Positions 42,866 to 55,812 of a stretch of DNA of 64,000 bases are shown here, piece after piece. A program made the translations under genes and the position numbers. The notes below the pieces were generated by a model. The model saw nothing but the letters and a program-made list of their open reading frames with translations. It did not search any database and had not been told where the DNA came from. This stretch comes from Anthopleura xanthogrammica (lineage: Eukaryota; Cnidaria; Anthozoa; Actiniaria; Actiniidae): assembly GCA_964019055.1 (NCBI GenBank), contig OZ025219.1, forward strand, positions 1,421,001 to 1,485,000, given 5' to 3'. Numbering within the stretch: the first letter of the stretch is position 1; every line of letters begins with the position of its first letter.

Positions 42866-43020
42866 GTGAAGGTCTAACCGTTTGTAGATGTTATTACAAA
42901 GGCAGCACTTTCTCCTCAGAGTTATTTTAAGACCCTGAGTGTTGGTCAAGCCAGGGCTTGAAGCTATGCCCTCCCGCACGATAATCGGATGCTCAACCAA
43001 CTGATGTCCATTTCTAATTT
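42866..43020 (-). mobile_element. tRNA-derived SINE, second family
   Basis: The minus strand has an A-box-like CAGTTGGTTGAGCATC and a degenerate B-box-like AGCTTCAAGCCC, then a body with ACCAACACTCAGGG and AAAGTGCTGCCTTTG. Its head end is copied in the 811 bp duplication. Confidence 0.6.
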
Positions 43021-44590
43021 CTTCAATATCAGTCTACTACCTGTCAATATCCCTGCATATATGTCACCATGATGGATTATTTCTAAGTTTAGGTTATTCT
43101 TAATGAAGAGCTTGGCTTTGTAGATCCGATCCAAAAATAATAATCTGCTTAAGACTTCTTGATTCGAAGCTCCTAAATATATGTTAAATTTATATCGCAT
43201 ATTGTACGAAAAAAAATGTAGTCTAAGACAGTTACTGAAAGGAAATCTGCTCTAAACTCTGGTTTGCACATAGCCTTTTTAATCACTCACTCACTCTTTC
43301 TTAATTAATTAATTTTTCTCTTTTTCTTTCTTCCTTTTTTTCCTTCCTTCCTTCTCTTTTTCTTTCTTTCTTGTTATATTTACTTATTTATTTATTTTCT
43401 TTTCCTTCCTTCCTTCTCTCTTTCTTTCTTTCTTGTTATATTTACTTATTTATTTCTTTTCTTTTCCTTCCTTCCTTCTCTCTTTCTTTCTTTCTTGTTA
43501 TATTTACTTATTTATTTCTTTTCTTTTCTTTTCTTTTCTTTTCTTTTCTTTTCTTTTCTTTTCTTTTCTTTTCTTTTCTTTTCTTTTCTTTTCTTTTCTT
43601 TTCTTTTCTTTTCTTTTCTTTTCTTTTCTTTTCATTCCTTTTCTTTTCTTTTCTTTTCTTTCCTTTTCTTTCCTTTCCTTTTTCGTTTTTTCCAGGCATT
43701 TTTTCTACCTTTACCTCTTTCAACATACACAGTTTTTTTTATTACCTGAGTGTTGGTCAAGCCAGGGCTTGAAGCTATGCCCTCCCGCACGATAATCGGA
43801 TGCTCAACCAACTGATGTCCATTTCTAATTTCTTCAATATCAGTCTACTACCTGTCAATATCCCTGCATATATGTCACCATGATGGATTATTTCTAAGTT
43901 TAGGTTATTCTTAATGAAGAGCTTGGCTTTGTAGATCCGATCCAAAAATAATAATCTGCTTAAGACTTCTTGATTCGAAGCTCCTAAATATATGTTAAAT
44001 TTATATCGCATATTGTACGAAAAAAAATGTAGTCTAAGACAGTTACTGAAAGGAAATCTGCTCTAAACTCTGGTTTGCACATAGCCTTTTTAATCACTCA
44101 CTCACTCTTTCTTAATTAATTAATTTTTCTCTTTTTCTTTCTTCCTTTTTTTCCTTCCTTCCTTCTCTTTTTCTTTCTTTCTTGTTATATTTACTTATTT
44201 ATTTATTTTCTTTTCCTTCCTTCCTTCTCTCTTTCTTTCTTTCTTGTTATATTTACTTATTTATTTCTTTTCTTTTCCTTCCTTCCTTCTCTCTTTCTTT
44301 CTTTCTTGTTATATTTACTTATTTATTTCTTTTCTTTTCTTTTCTTTTCTTTTCTTTTCTTTTCTTTTCTTTTCTTTTTTTTTCTTTTCTTTTCTTTTCT
44401 TTTCTTTTCTTTTCTTTTCTTTTCTTTTCTTTTCTTTTCTTTTCTTTTCTTTTCTTTTCTTTTCTTTTCTTTTCTTTTCATTCCTTTTCTTTTCTTTTCT
44501 TTTCTTTCCTTTTCTTTCCTTTCCTTTTTCGTTTTTTCCAGGCATTTTTTCTACCTTTACCTCTTTCAACATACACAGTTTTTTTTATTA
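42935..44590. repeat. 811 bp direct tandem duplication
   Basis: Two copies (about 42,935-43,744 and 43,746-44,590) are nearly identical, including a 78-codon minus-strand ORF that repeats without change. The unit starts in the SINE head (CTGAGTGTTGGTCAAGCC) and ends in a (CTTTT)n array and TTTTTTTTATTAC. The arrays differ in length. Confidence 0.95.
43517..43680. repeat. (CTTTT)n pentanucleotide array, copy 1
   Basis: Pure TTTTC units with variant units toward the end. The second copy is at about 44,328-44,525. The Phe-Ser-Leu and Lys-Glu-Arg-Lys ORFs are artefacts of the 5 bp period. Confidence 0.97.
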
Positions 44591-45124
44591 CAGTCTGAGC
44601 TTTAATATTTAATATCGTTTTAAAAACGAGGCGAGGAAAAAAATAATACACCTTGTATTCAACCACATTATAAAAAAAAACAGAGAAAATGTAATTCTAG
44701 GAAATATTTTAAAAGTCAGATTTTCTGAAGCTAAAAGATTAGATAAAAATCCCTTGAGATGTGAAGATCGTCTAGCCTCCATGGGCGCCAGAGGAAACGA
44801 TAGTTGCGCAAGATAAGAAGTACCCATCCCATTAAGCTTTCTTCTCAGTTCCGGCTAAGGGCTGAAGTCTTTATCTCATTTTTCTTAGCTTATTTCGACT
44901 GCTAAATTTTTATCCTATAAAACTTCAGATTATTGTCTTTCTTTAAACACAAAGTGTCACAGCGTCAATAACATGTCAAATTATGGTATTAAATTTTTTT
45001 GCCCTCTTATTTCTCTACTGACTTTATTCTCTAATCCAAGAACATAAAATAAAATAATTTGTCAGGTATACATCTAATTGCAAGAACGTTGTCATCTAAA
45101 AATAAAGAAATATCACTGAAAATA
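44591..45124. other. Intergenic, nothing recognised
   Basis: AT-rich with chance ORFs only. Confidence 0.5.
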
Positions 45125-45312
45125 ATAGATAGGAATTAATTAGAAATAGTTTGATTTTGATTCTAAAGCCCCCTAGATTGATGAGAATAACTTTTAAAAT
45201 GTCAATCTATACCTTCCAAACAGTGAAATAATTACACCTGTTTCGCAAAAAATATTTCAATCCTTTTTTTCTATTTTTTTATGACAACTTTCTTGCAATT
45301 AGATGTATATAT
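45125..45312. repeat. Dispersed repeat family E, copy 2
   Basis: Collinear with 31,085-31,312 but about 40 bp shorter through an internal deletion. Confidence 0.7.
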
Positions 45313-47257
45313 TTATAAATATTTGTAATTTTTTTGTGATTTTTCTTCTACTAAACTCTAAAACTCATTGAATCAATTGATATTTGAAACAACGTAATAT
45401 ATAGAATAAACAACTTGATCTAGAATCGATGTTATTATAAACAAAAACAAAAAATATCGAAAATTTTTTCGCGTTTTTGATTGTAATGAAATATCCCAAT
45501 GTATAAGAAAATATGTCTAAAAAGTAAGAATATAATTTAAGGATAAATTCTCAAACTGACCTGGTTTTGGTGGTTGATTAAGTTTGGACATGAGACCTTG
45601 ATTCGATTGTAGTTTTCCACCCTGCGATTTTCCTCGTTACGTTTCGCGTCTTATATATTGAGCTTTTCTTCAAAATGAAATTAACTACTGACTCAATACT
45701 TTCATCTTTTTGACATTCTCAGGTTTAAAAAAATCGGATTTTGTCTTAATAAGTGTCTTAGAAAATTTGAATTCAAAGCAATTTAATTTTTTTTTAAAGA
45801 TTTTAAGTATTATGTAAATTGCCTAAGGGTGTGGGACGATAGGAAGAACGATATCAAAGACTGGACCAAGATGTTTTGTATGCCCTGAAGTGTTTTCTAC
45901 CGCATAAACCCCTCAAATCTTATTCATATATCAAGACTTCCTGTACCGAAGTCCCAGTTTCTTGAGCACAACTCTTGGACTTCAATTGCAAACACTTTTC
46001 CGAATATCATGTTGATTAACTTGAGGAATATTCAAAAAAAAATTGCTGTTTCCTGTTTTAAAGTGCACCCATTTAATCGTTCTTTCTTAGTGATTCACTT
46101 TGAGCCCAGTTTTTTTTTTAATTATTGATTCAATCATCAAACCTACCAACTGAGACTTCATTATGAAAAACATCGGCTCTATTAAACAGTTTTGAATCCA
46201 AAATATCTATGTCTAATACAAAAGAAAAAGTGACACTGAATGTTATGAAATACCACGCACTCTCAGTAAGCGTTAGAAGAAAGTGTTATTTAATTTCCAA
46301 AAAATAGTTTCAATTTCCTATTTTTGTTGCCAAGACGTGGGTAGAGTTTCTAGTTGGTTCTCTGAGGTACTTCGTGGTTTTTTTTCAAGGTTCTTTTCCT
46401 CCCTCCACAAAAATCAACTTCTAAATTCCAATTCAGTCATGAAACAAGAGCCACAGGTTTGTTAGCCACAGGCTAATATTAAGTGTTACCCTCGTAAATC
46501 AAGGATTATTTTTTTAAAGACACAAAACTCTCATCATTTAAAGAGGGATAAAATTTTTATTCAAGATAATTTTGTCCTTTTTCAAACGTTTTTGCTTAAA
46601 ATGTTTCTGTTATTCAGATCGATTTTTGAAGTCGTACCACCAAAGTAATTAGTCTAAGATAGTTTTGACAGCCTTTTGATTAATAAATAATAATATACTT
46701 TAATAATAATAAACTTATAAAATGATAAAATAATAAACTTTAAATTCCCGTTTATTTTCTATAGAACTTTATCTCTTTTCTTAATCTTCGAAACCATTGA
46801 TAAACCTGGGAAAAAAATAGAATCTCAAGCAACATTTAAATTCAACGATATAACGCGTGAAATTCACCAATGCATCGTGTTGGTTCTTATGTAGTTTTAT
46901 CTTCTACTTGATGCACAAAAACGCCTCAATATCACTACAGCAAAATATCGCCATATTTTTGGCAATAAACAGAATAAATACGGAAGCTTTAGAAAAAAGC
47001 TTATCCATAACGTACACATAAAGAATCGTTTTTGAGAAGGCCTATCATACCAAAGCTTAATTAGTTTCGCTTTTTATTGGACTATTATCTAAGCATACGG
47101 GGTGATTGTCGTTTTATCGCGAGTACTGATTTATGGTTGTCAAGGGTAGTAGACTTCAGCATGTTTATGATCCCCAAAGGTGATATATTTTCCCTATTTT
47201 AAAATCAGGGTGGTCTTTGATTCCTCACCATGTAGATACTAAATTACTTCAATCGAT
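45313..47257. other. Intergenic, nothing firm
   Basis: AT-rich. A short TTTTCCTCCCTCCACAAAAA motif at about 46,388 matches the repeat at 30.7 kb. No gene is supported. Confidence 0.5.
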
Positions 47258-47857
47258 TTTTTTTTACCAATATAGCGGCCATCTTTAATTAAAGGACGCT
47301 GAGGGGGCAAACTTGGCAGCTGAGTTGACCTTTAGAACAAATTCAAGGTTAACCAATCAGAATTGAGGATTCGACATCGTATTTTGATTAGCATTTCCCA
47401 TTATTCTGCCAAGAGAATTTATGAAATACGAGTTCTTCTTTCTTTAAATTAATCGTAAACGCTAGTCGAACTCATGGCGGAATTATATTTCAATCAACAA
47501 GAAAAGTCTACATTGTATACTCAGAAAATGCTCGAAAAATGCTAACCAAAAGTAGTGACCCATAATTCCTTTCGGGGAAGGCGATCAACTCAGCTGGCGG
47601 AAATATTTATGAAGTATAGAGTGGCGGGGTTATATTCTCAAATAATTTTACGCTTTGGTGTTTCATATATTGCCTCATCTACCAGCATATTCCGTTGGGT
47701 TTTAGAAGCGCTTTTCATTGGATAACGTTAAATTATATGAAAAGACACCCTGACAGCTGTGCATACTATAGATTTTCCAATAATTACCCCCTCAACATCC
47801 CATAATATCTTACTTAAAACAGTAGAATTAGAGATGGCCGCCGTATCGGTAAAAAGG
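47258..47857. mobile_element. Foldback element of about 600 bp
   Basis: The ends share TTTTTACC, GCGGCCATCT and TAATT in inverted orientation. Inner symmetric pairs are GGCAGCTGAGTTGA / TCAACTCAGCTGGC and CTGAGGGGGC / CCCCCTCA. No ORF. Confidence 0.65.
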
Positions 47858-48643
47858 TCTATTGTCAAAATCCGACAGATATATTTCAGTGACGTAAGAA
47901 ACTAATTAGCGCCAGGCCATTGACATTCAAATCGACTGGCTCCCAAGCTGGATATACTACTTCTCTCACATATTAATTATTAATCCATTCTTATTTTTCT
48001 GCCTGCTTCTCTCTTAATATTCAGTAAAGTGTTTTCAATCATTAGTAAGCGAACAGACGAATTTATTTTTTTTCTTACCTTGGAAGTATTTGTTTTTTAA
48101 CGTCTAACGTATCATAACACTTGTGTAAGACAGGGCCTGTAAGTGGCCATCAAATCCGTTGATAAAATATCAATAAACAGTAAGTAAACCTATGTGCCAG
48201 AGATCTTCGACAAAGAAAATATTATCTTTTTCTCAAAAAATCAAAAAATCAATAAATAGTAAATAAATAAATAAATAAATAATGGGATTTAACAGTGGTT
48301 CCACAGAGTTCCTCTTCATCACGTTAGTTTATTATTATTATTATTATTAACATTCATAGGAAAAACAAATATTTCAATCACCTTTAAGAAGAAATTATTT
48401 GCCGGAATCAATTTTGTATTTTCATTTACTGAAAATACCAAAATTGCCAGGAAGTTTGTTTGTAAGATTAGTTTTAAAAATTGTCCATTTTAGTTGCCAA
48501 TTTCCGAACCGACTACCATCTTTTTCTCTAACGGTAGATGCTGAAAAAATCTCGAGATTCCAAAAATATTCATGAGATCGTCAATTTCTCAACAAGATGC
48601 ATTCAACGGAGGCTTTCCCTGAATACTACCTTGGATGTATTCG

Positions 48644-48737
48644 TCTCAAAATTATCTTGAATGCAGGCTAACCTAGAACTACAAAAGCTATTAGTGCCAG
48701 AACTTCAGTTAGCGTCACATTCAAGATAATTTTGAGA
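48644..48737. repeat. Inverted repeat
   Basis: TCTCAAAATTATCTTGAATG is repeated inverted about 55 bp away. Probably the remains of a MITE. Confidence 0.7.
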
Positions 48738-49017
48738 TGGACCAATTCTCAATCGGATGCTGTTTGTTGAAAAAATGGCTTTCATGACCAATATAACGAA
48801 ATATATGGAAAGTTAAGAACATCCTTGATTTAGTTTATAGCTAACGGGTAGAAGTTAGTTCCCGACTTGAAAAGGATCGCCCAAGGCAATGATATGACCT
48901 ACGAATCTAATAAGAATCAATACGCAATCTTTCTTTTTATTTTAATAAGATCTTATCATGATGAAGACGTGATGTCTGAGCCCTCGTTTTTAGTGCTCAT
49001 ATAAAGATTAGATTAGA

Positions 49018-49142
49018 TGCACGAAGCGTGGATAGCGCTAGATCCGACCGATAAATCTTATCGAATGGATAAATTTATTTGATAACAGCATCGATTTATC
49101 CACTGCTTTATCCATCGGACAGCACTATCCACCCTTCGTACA
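49018..49142. mobile_element. MITE-like inverted repeat
   Basis: The arms share GCACGAAG/TACGAAG, GTGGATAG, GCT and GATAAA in inverted order. About 125 bp. Confidence 0.65.
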
Positions 49143-49162
49143 ACCGGGCCCGTATGTCTATA

Positions 49163-49386
49163 ATAGGGACCTTAAGCAACTCGAAATCTAGGACGGGGAC
49201 GTGAGACCCGAGGTTTCAGAACTATAATTTAATGATAGAGGAAGATCTGGAAATAGGTGTTACTTCTTGATCTCAAGACGTGAATGACGTGCAATTGCTG
49301 AATATCGCATTCTGGCGAGAACTATATCGTCTTTTCTCGTTCTGGCATTATGGGCAGTAAGTTCGAGTTGCTTAAGGTCCCTAATA
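49163..49386. mobile_element. MITE with 24 bp TIR and TA ends
   Basis: TAGGGACCTTAAGCAACTCG at the left is matched exactly by its complement at the right, with TA flanking each end. 224 bp, non-coding. Confidence 0.8.
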
Positions 49387-49742
49387 AGTTGCGGTAAACG
49401 GCATCTGCACCGGCACGGACGGACATTGCATCTTCATGATACGGGTTCATTTTCAACACGGGCACTTCATTTTCTATGACATACGTTTTTCTCCCCCAGC
49501 AATACGGAAGCGGTTTTAACGGCGGTCTCCCTAAAGCTTGCCTAAGGCGATCACGTACGCTATACTCGACCTAATGAGTACTCCGTAGATTAAAAGTATT
49601 TTAATATCTGCACTCATTTATAGACGCCCCGAGGCGCTTATTCAAAAAGATACTTAATAAATACAAGACAATTTGATCTAGTTATCTCCAGCTTAGTATA
49701 ACCTGCGTTATCGTTGAAGTGCGACCCGCGAAGTTTGATGTC

Positions 49743-49935
49743 TCGTTTGCCAACTAGAGAGCACGTTTGCGCATGCTCGTTGCTGTATACGTCTGCGCAT
49801 GCTCGTTGCTGTACACGTCTGCGCATGCTCGTTGCTGTATACGTCTGCGCATGCTCGTTGCTGTACACGTCTGCGCATGCTCGTTGCTGTACACGTCTGC
49901 GCAAGCTCGTAGTCTGTGCTCGTCTGCGCATGTTC
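49743..49935. repeat. 26 bp minisatellite, about 6.5 units
   Basis: Units GCGCATGCTCGTTGCTGTAT / ACGTCT alternate TAT and CAC variants. GC- and CpG-rich compared with its surroundings. ORFs on both strands are artefacts. Confidence 0.95.
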
Positions 49936-50281
49936 GAATATCCAGATTCGTCAACAATATTTTGTTACAATGGAAGCTAGTGTGTCTTTCAAGCTCGCCT
50001 AAATAAAAGGACCTAGTTAAAGCTTAAAGTTGGTTCTTGAAATTTATAAAGATAATTATTTCATATTGTCTTTAATAATTCAGTATCTTGGTCTCACGAA
50101 AGTATACTCAGGAAATTTGCAGCAAATTTGGAGAAATGAGCCTCTATTTTCTTTCTAAAGTGCTCTGAAATTTCTAAAAAAATGTAAATGATCTTTTAAA
50201 ACCCAATTTTCTTAAGATAATTTTTTGTAGTTTTGCAAACCAAAGCAATACAGCGTTTTTAAAGAAATCTCAGTGTATGTT

Positions 50282-50418
50282 ACAGACCCCTTGCACGTGA
50301 CGTCAGAGCAGCTCAATTTGGAGGGCAAAACAAAAGAATTTTAATCTCCTGAGTAATGAAATCTATTGTTTTGACCTCCAGATTGAGCTGCATTACGACG
50401 TGCTGCAAGGGGTTTATA
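50282..50418. mobile_element. MITE family B, copy 4
   Basis: Left end CAGACCCCTTGCACGTGACG, right end CGACGTGCTGCAAGGGG. Orientation is reversed relative to copies 1 and 3. It shares its right edge with the next element. Confidence 0.85.
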
Positions 50419-50757
50419 GACCGCTTAACCTTGGCCATGGGTGTCATGTTTTCCTATTTCAGACCACGTGTCATTTTTCATAAGATTCTTTGTTTGAGTT
50501 GTATCCATATTCATATATTTTTTCATGCGCAACCGTTAAACAAAGAAATGATATTATGATACTTTAGTTTATTTATTTAGCTTCGCCATTTAAAAACACA
50601 TGCACACACACACACACAATATATATATACAAATATATATACATTATGGCTGGGAATCCACTACAGCGTGTGCCAATTACAGTGGTCCCTCACATTTAAA
50701 GGAATGACACGGAGTCTAAAATAAGGAAACATTACAGCCAAGGTGAAGATGTCTATA
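50413..50757. mobile_element. TIR element, family F
   Basis: Imperfect inverted ends of about 60 bp share TATAGAC, CCTTGGC, ATTTCAGAC/ATTTTAGAC and GTGTCATT. A partial copy is at 58,150-58,250. No transposase. Confidence 0.65.
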
Positions 50758-52000
50758 CAAGAGTGGTAAACTCTTTGATATCGTGTGGTCTAGCAAGCAC
50801 CCTCCAAATCACAGTTTGTGGTTTTCAGTATTTTAGGTAATATGATCATAAAGTTACAATTCCGCCCTCCATAGGCGCCCTAACTTAAACAGTGCGTGGT
50901 GCATTCGCAACCGCAAAAAAAGCCATTAATTAATATTAATAACGTCTAATAAATATACATTACTGCGATTTCTTTATTATTTTTCAAAGCCGCCATGTTT
51001 GCCGAATTTGACATAATATTTTCTTCGGAATTTTTGGTCATATCAACCAAAAATTTTTTTCAGCGTTATTTCGTTTGCTTTTTCGAATTCTGACAAAGCA
51101 AAAAAACATTAACTTCAATCAATATACAGTATATGGCGGTCATATTTTTGCTATTTCGATGTTGGAGCCAAAGGAAATAAGTTAAAAGGAGGTTAATCCA
51201 TTATTCAAGATTAGCTAAAAAAAATGACTTGTTTCTTATTTTCATTCTCGTCTAGAACAAGGAGGCTAGTATTGAGATATCCAGTGTTGATTTTAGACTA
51301 TCAAAACATTCACCTCGAATAATCGTGTTTAGTTGCATGCCCATAATTCCTTTCTGTCTTGAAATGACCTCTCACCTTTCGCTCTCAAAAACTTAACTAT
51401 CTTTTTTCGTGTTGAAAAATACCTTACCGTAAAGATTACAGTATCCTCAGAAACGTATTTTGTCTAGCGATTGGTGGAAAACCACTTCATACCTAAGTAT
51501 TTCCATGTTAATATTTCATATCGCCATTCTGTAATTTGTATATATTTTCTTCTTAAATTTCATATTTTAACTGCTTTTTTGAAGGTTGTATAAAACTTTC
51601 CGCCTTTTAGAATTTTCTGATTAACGCCTTTTTCGTGATTGTTTAGACTGTTGTAAGAAAATCACGTTTCAAAACAAACACACATAAGAATTACTTTATT
51701 CTGTTTATATAGAAATTCCTCTTTCATGTTGATCAAAAAGCGCTATTTTGAGAGCGGATTAACCAAAAATGCAAAATTCGTTCTTATTATTGTTGTTTCT
51801 CTTGCTTCAAAGTGAAGTTTTATTTAGAGGGAGTTTTGTTTTGGGAGTGACATGGCTGCCCGAGATAAACGTCTGAGAAACAGCTTTGTTTTAATTCTTG
51901 ATAAGATCATGAAGTAAATAACCGCGATTAGCTGAATCTTCCAAGATATCTATGCGGGTTTACAATCTTTGATACTGATTTCACCCATATATACATCCAT
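50758..52000. other. Intergenic, nothing recognised
   Basis: AT-rich DNA. No supported feature. Confidence 0.5.
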
Positions 52001-52036
52001 CCAACAATTCATCCATCCATCCATCCATCCATAATT
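52000..52036. repeat. (ATCC)n microsatellite
   Basis: A short run of ATCC units. Confidence 0.9.
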
Positions 52037-52529
52037 TCTCTGTTTTCAAAGCGGTCATAGATTCAAAAATATTTTCATAACTACCCCTCAAAGTGTTTAT
52101 TGTCATACATCATTTTAGCATGCGTTCAATAACACAAAAACTGATTAAGTCTTCCAATCAAAATATTCAAATAAACCTCTTCTGTCATGTACTGTAATGA
52201 GCTCTATTTCTCCTAAGGATCGTATCGGCTATTCCAAAACTTTTAAGCGCTCTACAAAACTGCACTTAACGTGTTTTATAGTTTCCGAGGGCCACTTACG
52301 AGATCGAAAAGGATGGCGTCTTTGTTATAGTGCTTAGACTTGAATTTTATTCGTATTTTTCTCTTTTAAGGCTCATTAACCTATGTCCTTCGTCGCTCGT
52401 GACTGTTAGGCATGTATTGTGAAATGAATAATTTGTGCCCGAATTTATATATATGTATATATTATATATCATGAAGCAATACTTAGGAAAAATACGAACT
52501 CTTGTAAGTGGAAACTTATTTTCTTTTTC

Positions 52530-52700
52530 CGTTTATCTGTTCATCTATTCATTCGTTCACGCATTCATCCATTAAATCATTTCATCCATTCGTTCATTCA
52601 TCCATCTATCCACTTATTCGTTCGTTCATGCATTCATCTATCCATTTCGTTGTTCCATTCATTTATTTTTCCATCCATCCGTTAATTTGTTTTTCTATTC
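52530..52700. repeat. Imperfect (ATTC/ATCC)n microsatellite
   Basis: Degenerate tetranucleotide repeats. The Ser-Phe-Ile-His ORFs over them are artefacts. Confidence 0.9.
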
Positions 52701-53227
52701 ATTTGATTGGCCTGTCGGCTATTTACCAATATCTAAAATCTATTTCAGCCTTATATTTCCTATATTGCTTCCAAAATATTTCTCCCGTTACCGCTATATC
52801 GACACAATATCCAAACTCACTCAAAAACCAAACTTGACTAAGCCCACGCGAAGGTCCTCGATACCTTGGGCAATATTTCATGATTTTTCTGAAAAATATT
52901 CGACAACGTCGATAAAATAGTGGACCAACTTTAAGACGAATTTGATCTTAAATTGGGGAGTCAAATCTGTGCAAGAAACTACCTTGTAAAGTACGAGATA
53001 TCTTAAAATTTAAAAGCGAAAGATATATTAAAGATAAAGTTAGGATTGAGAGTTTTTCGCGACGAAAAGACGGAAAGAAAAAAAATTAATAAACAAAGAA
53101 AAATTTCGACATTTAAAAAAATAAATAAAATTTACATTTATAAAATGTGATATAAATTGAGAACAAGAAATATTTTTTGTTCTATACAATGTTCTGGTTT
53201 TACAAATAAAATTTGTTAATAACTTAC

Positions 53228-53387
53228 CTCGAATTTGTAGCAATCCACGTCTTGTTCTCAAGCATTCGATCATTTAAAATCTTGACTTTCCAGCAAATCT
53301 TCGATGAATAAGTCTTTCTTGAAGACACAAAAATTCCCTCCAAAGCTTTAGCGTTTTTGACTTCAGATTTATATGTATACAGCCATC
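53228..53387 (-). CDS. Orphan putative exon with consensus donor
   Basis: On the minus strand an open segment (GWLYTYKSEVKNA, then GIFVSSRKTYSSK, ICWKVKI, TWIATNS) ends at a strong AG/GTAAGTT donor at 53,227. A CGAAGGCAG acceptor is possible at 53,388. The composition is protein-like and the region lacks repeats. I do not recognise the domain, and no partner exons were found. Confidence 0.3.
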
Positions 53388-54133
53388 CTGCCTTCGATAT
53401 CGCTTCTGCCAACAAAGATGACGCCTTGTAAAAAGCTGGATTTAAGTAATTATCAATCACTATTCTCAGGCCAAATATCAACAAACATTTGCGGTGTAAG
53501 CCCGATATATTATTTTTTTGATCTTAAAGTAATAGTTCTGGGTTTATCTGGATCTAAAGTGCCTTTATCGCTAAATCAACCACTTTTTTTGTAGTCTAGA
53601 AAAAGACTGAGATAAATAAAGCTCATTTTGGCCAGTAGACAAAGCTTTTAAAAGTGTTGGCCTAATAGCAAAATATTGTCTCAGTTAACCTTGGATGTTC
53701 CATCAAATTAACCAAATCTCGTAGTTTTTCTTTTCCCAAGATTAAACATCGAAATAATGGCAATAAAAAAATTCTTAAAATCTGATTGGCTAATTTTTGT
53801 ATTACCTAGTTAAATTTACCGGGAGATTTATTTTTATGAGGGTTGGGCTTCTTGGACATTTTTTTGGGGGGAGGGGTGGTAGGAGAGACTGAATTACAAT
53901 TTTCTGGGGTACCTTTATAGTATAAGATTACTGGTGAAACATATGGGAGGGTAACACTGCACCATTGGAAGGGAGAGGTATCAATTTTATTTGTAGGGGT
54001 GCAGTTGGGGTGTTGGTGTCCAAAACATCTTAGGAGGGACCGAGTAGAACGTATGAAATAATTTGGAAAAAAGGGGTTGTGCGAAAACACTGGGTAAGGG
54101 ACAAAAGGATTATACAAGTTCTGTCAACAACTG

Positions 54134-54253
54134 AGGATGACGAAATTGGTTTTGATTGATTGTTATTTAAATTGCCAACCATAAATCTATTGGACAATCC
54201 AATAAAGCAAAGTGACAAAACCTATTGTTAAAATGGTTGGCACATCAAAATGA
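54134..54253. repeat. Segment shared with 28,290-28,395
   Basis: The inverted counterpart of the segment below the GPCR at 28.7 kb. See that entry. Confidence 0.5.
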
Positions 54254-54289
54254 CAATGTTTACAAACCTTACACCCCCCCCCCCCTCCC

Positions 54290-54291
<2 letters not shown>

Positions 54292-54364
<73 letters not shown>
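54292..54364. repeat. (CA)n microsatellite
   Basis: About 36 CA units preceded by a C-run. The Cys-Val and Thr-His ORFs are artefacts. Confidence 0.98.
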
Positions 54365-54367
<3 letters not shown>

Positions 54368-55150
54368 CCAAAAAATAATTGCCCTAGAAATGATAGTTTT
54401 CCAAGAGCTTTAGAGCTTTGTCTCATACAAGTCGCCGGGCAAAATTAGGAAATACATTCATGGAACAGAGATAAAAAGATTATTGTATTTTGATATGACA
54501 AAGGCTGAATTATGCCAAGGAAAGATTTGAACTGTTCGAACTAGCCAATGCCAATGACTGGCAAAATCATTTAGAGTCCAAAGAGAATGGTCCAGTGTTT
54601 GAGATAACTCGGACAGTTGAAGATAACAGATTGTAGATTCTAATATTTTAAACCTCCTTAAAAGAAAGGGTTCTCGATTGGTATTCAAGTCTTCAATTAT
54701 TTTTACAGTTCTTGACGAGGATGATGTTTCGTTAAGGAATAAACACACCAAGCACTTTAGGCAAAGCTATTCCTGTTTATAGCCGAAAGGCAAATTTTTA
54801 GACTGAGAATTTTAAGATGTCAGCTAAGTTGAACGCCTTCTTTACACCCTCGAATAATAACGTTGATGCCTTGTTATTTCCTTTTAAGTTTCCATTTATT
54901 TTAATGACGATAGACTTTTTTTTTTTGCTTCTATTTTTTTATTTTTTTTATTTTTTTATTTTATTTTTTTATTTTTTATTTTTTGGGACATTAATTCTCA
55001 TGCCTTAAATTTTTTATCCATTTTACTGTCTTGTTCCTTTTATCGTTTTTTATCTTTTCTATCTTTCCAGCTACCCTTCCCCTCCCCCCACGTTTTTAGC
55101 CAAATATATATGATTTTCTGTTAGGAGTTTCGTAGAGTATTGACGTGACT

Positions 55151-55808
55151 TTAATGGTTTGGAATGGTTTGGAAACCTATTGTTCTAGGTTATTGTTCGA
55201 TTTTTTCTATTGTTATATGACGTTGACCGTGCACAGAGAAGGAAAAGTTGCAGCGTTTGTTCATCGTGAGTTACGGAAAATAGACGATTTTTTTCTCAAA
55301 AATGTTATAAAATAGGAGATATTTCTTAGTTAATTCTATATGGTAGAGATTAATTGTTTACTGAAAAGGGCAATCACCTTTTTGAACACTTTCTCTTTTA
55401 TCATCTTGTAACTTAACTGTATCTGTGCGGAATTATTTATCCTCTTCTTTATAATCTTAGAATGAAAATTCTACACTTTCAAAATGTTCGTACATGAAAA
55501 TAGTACGGAAACTAGTATTTTCAGCCATACTTGCTTTGGTTCAATATCAATAGCTGGGTTTCAATCAGCTGATAAAAGTCTTTGAATCTCATTATCTGCT
55601 CCAAATGGTGTGTCAAACACTGACCACCATGTGCTGTCAGCCAGAAAGAATGCTATTGAAAACTTGTAATTCAGCTGAGGAACATTCCGCATGAGATAGG
55701 AAATGACGTCAAGTGAAACCCAGCTATATCACGTGATGGTACGTTTCATCATCGCTCGCCAAACAAAAACCTAGAACAATAGGTTTCCAAACCATTCCAC
55801 TCCATTAA
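55151..55808. mobile_element. TIR element carrying a nested MITE
   Basis: About 658 bp with inverted ends of about 45 bp sharing GGAATGGTTTGGAAACCTAT and TGTTCTAGGTT. The element at 55,551-55,726 sits inside it. No ORF. Confidence 0.8.
55551..55726. mobile_element. MITE family G, full copy
   Basis: The TIR TAGCTGGGTTTCA / TGAAACCCAGCTA is perfect. The internal arms AATCAGCTGA / TCAGCTGA are also symmetric. Confidence 0.85.
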
Positions 55809-55812
55809 CTAT

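Noticed and set aside
43371..44612. Phe-Ser-Leu-rich and Lys-Glu-Arg-rich ORFs
   Set aside because: They come from the (CTTTT)n arrays in both copies of the 811 bp duplication.
49638..50006. ORFs with repeated Arg/Ala/Cys or Leu/Cys blocks on both strands
   Set aside because: They are products of the 26 bp minisatellite.
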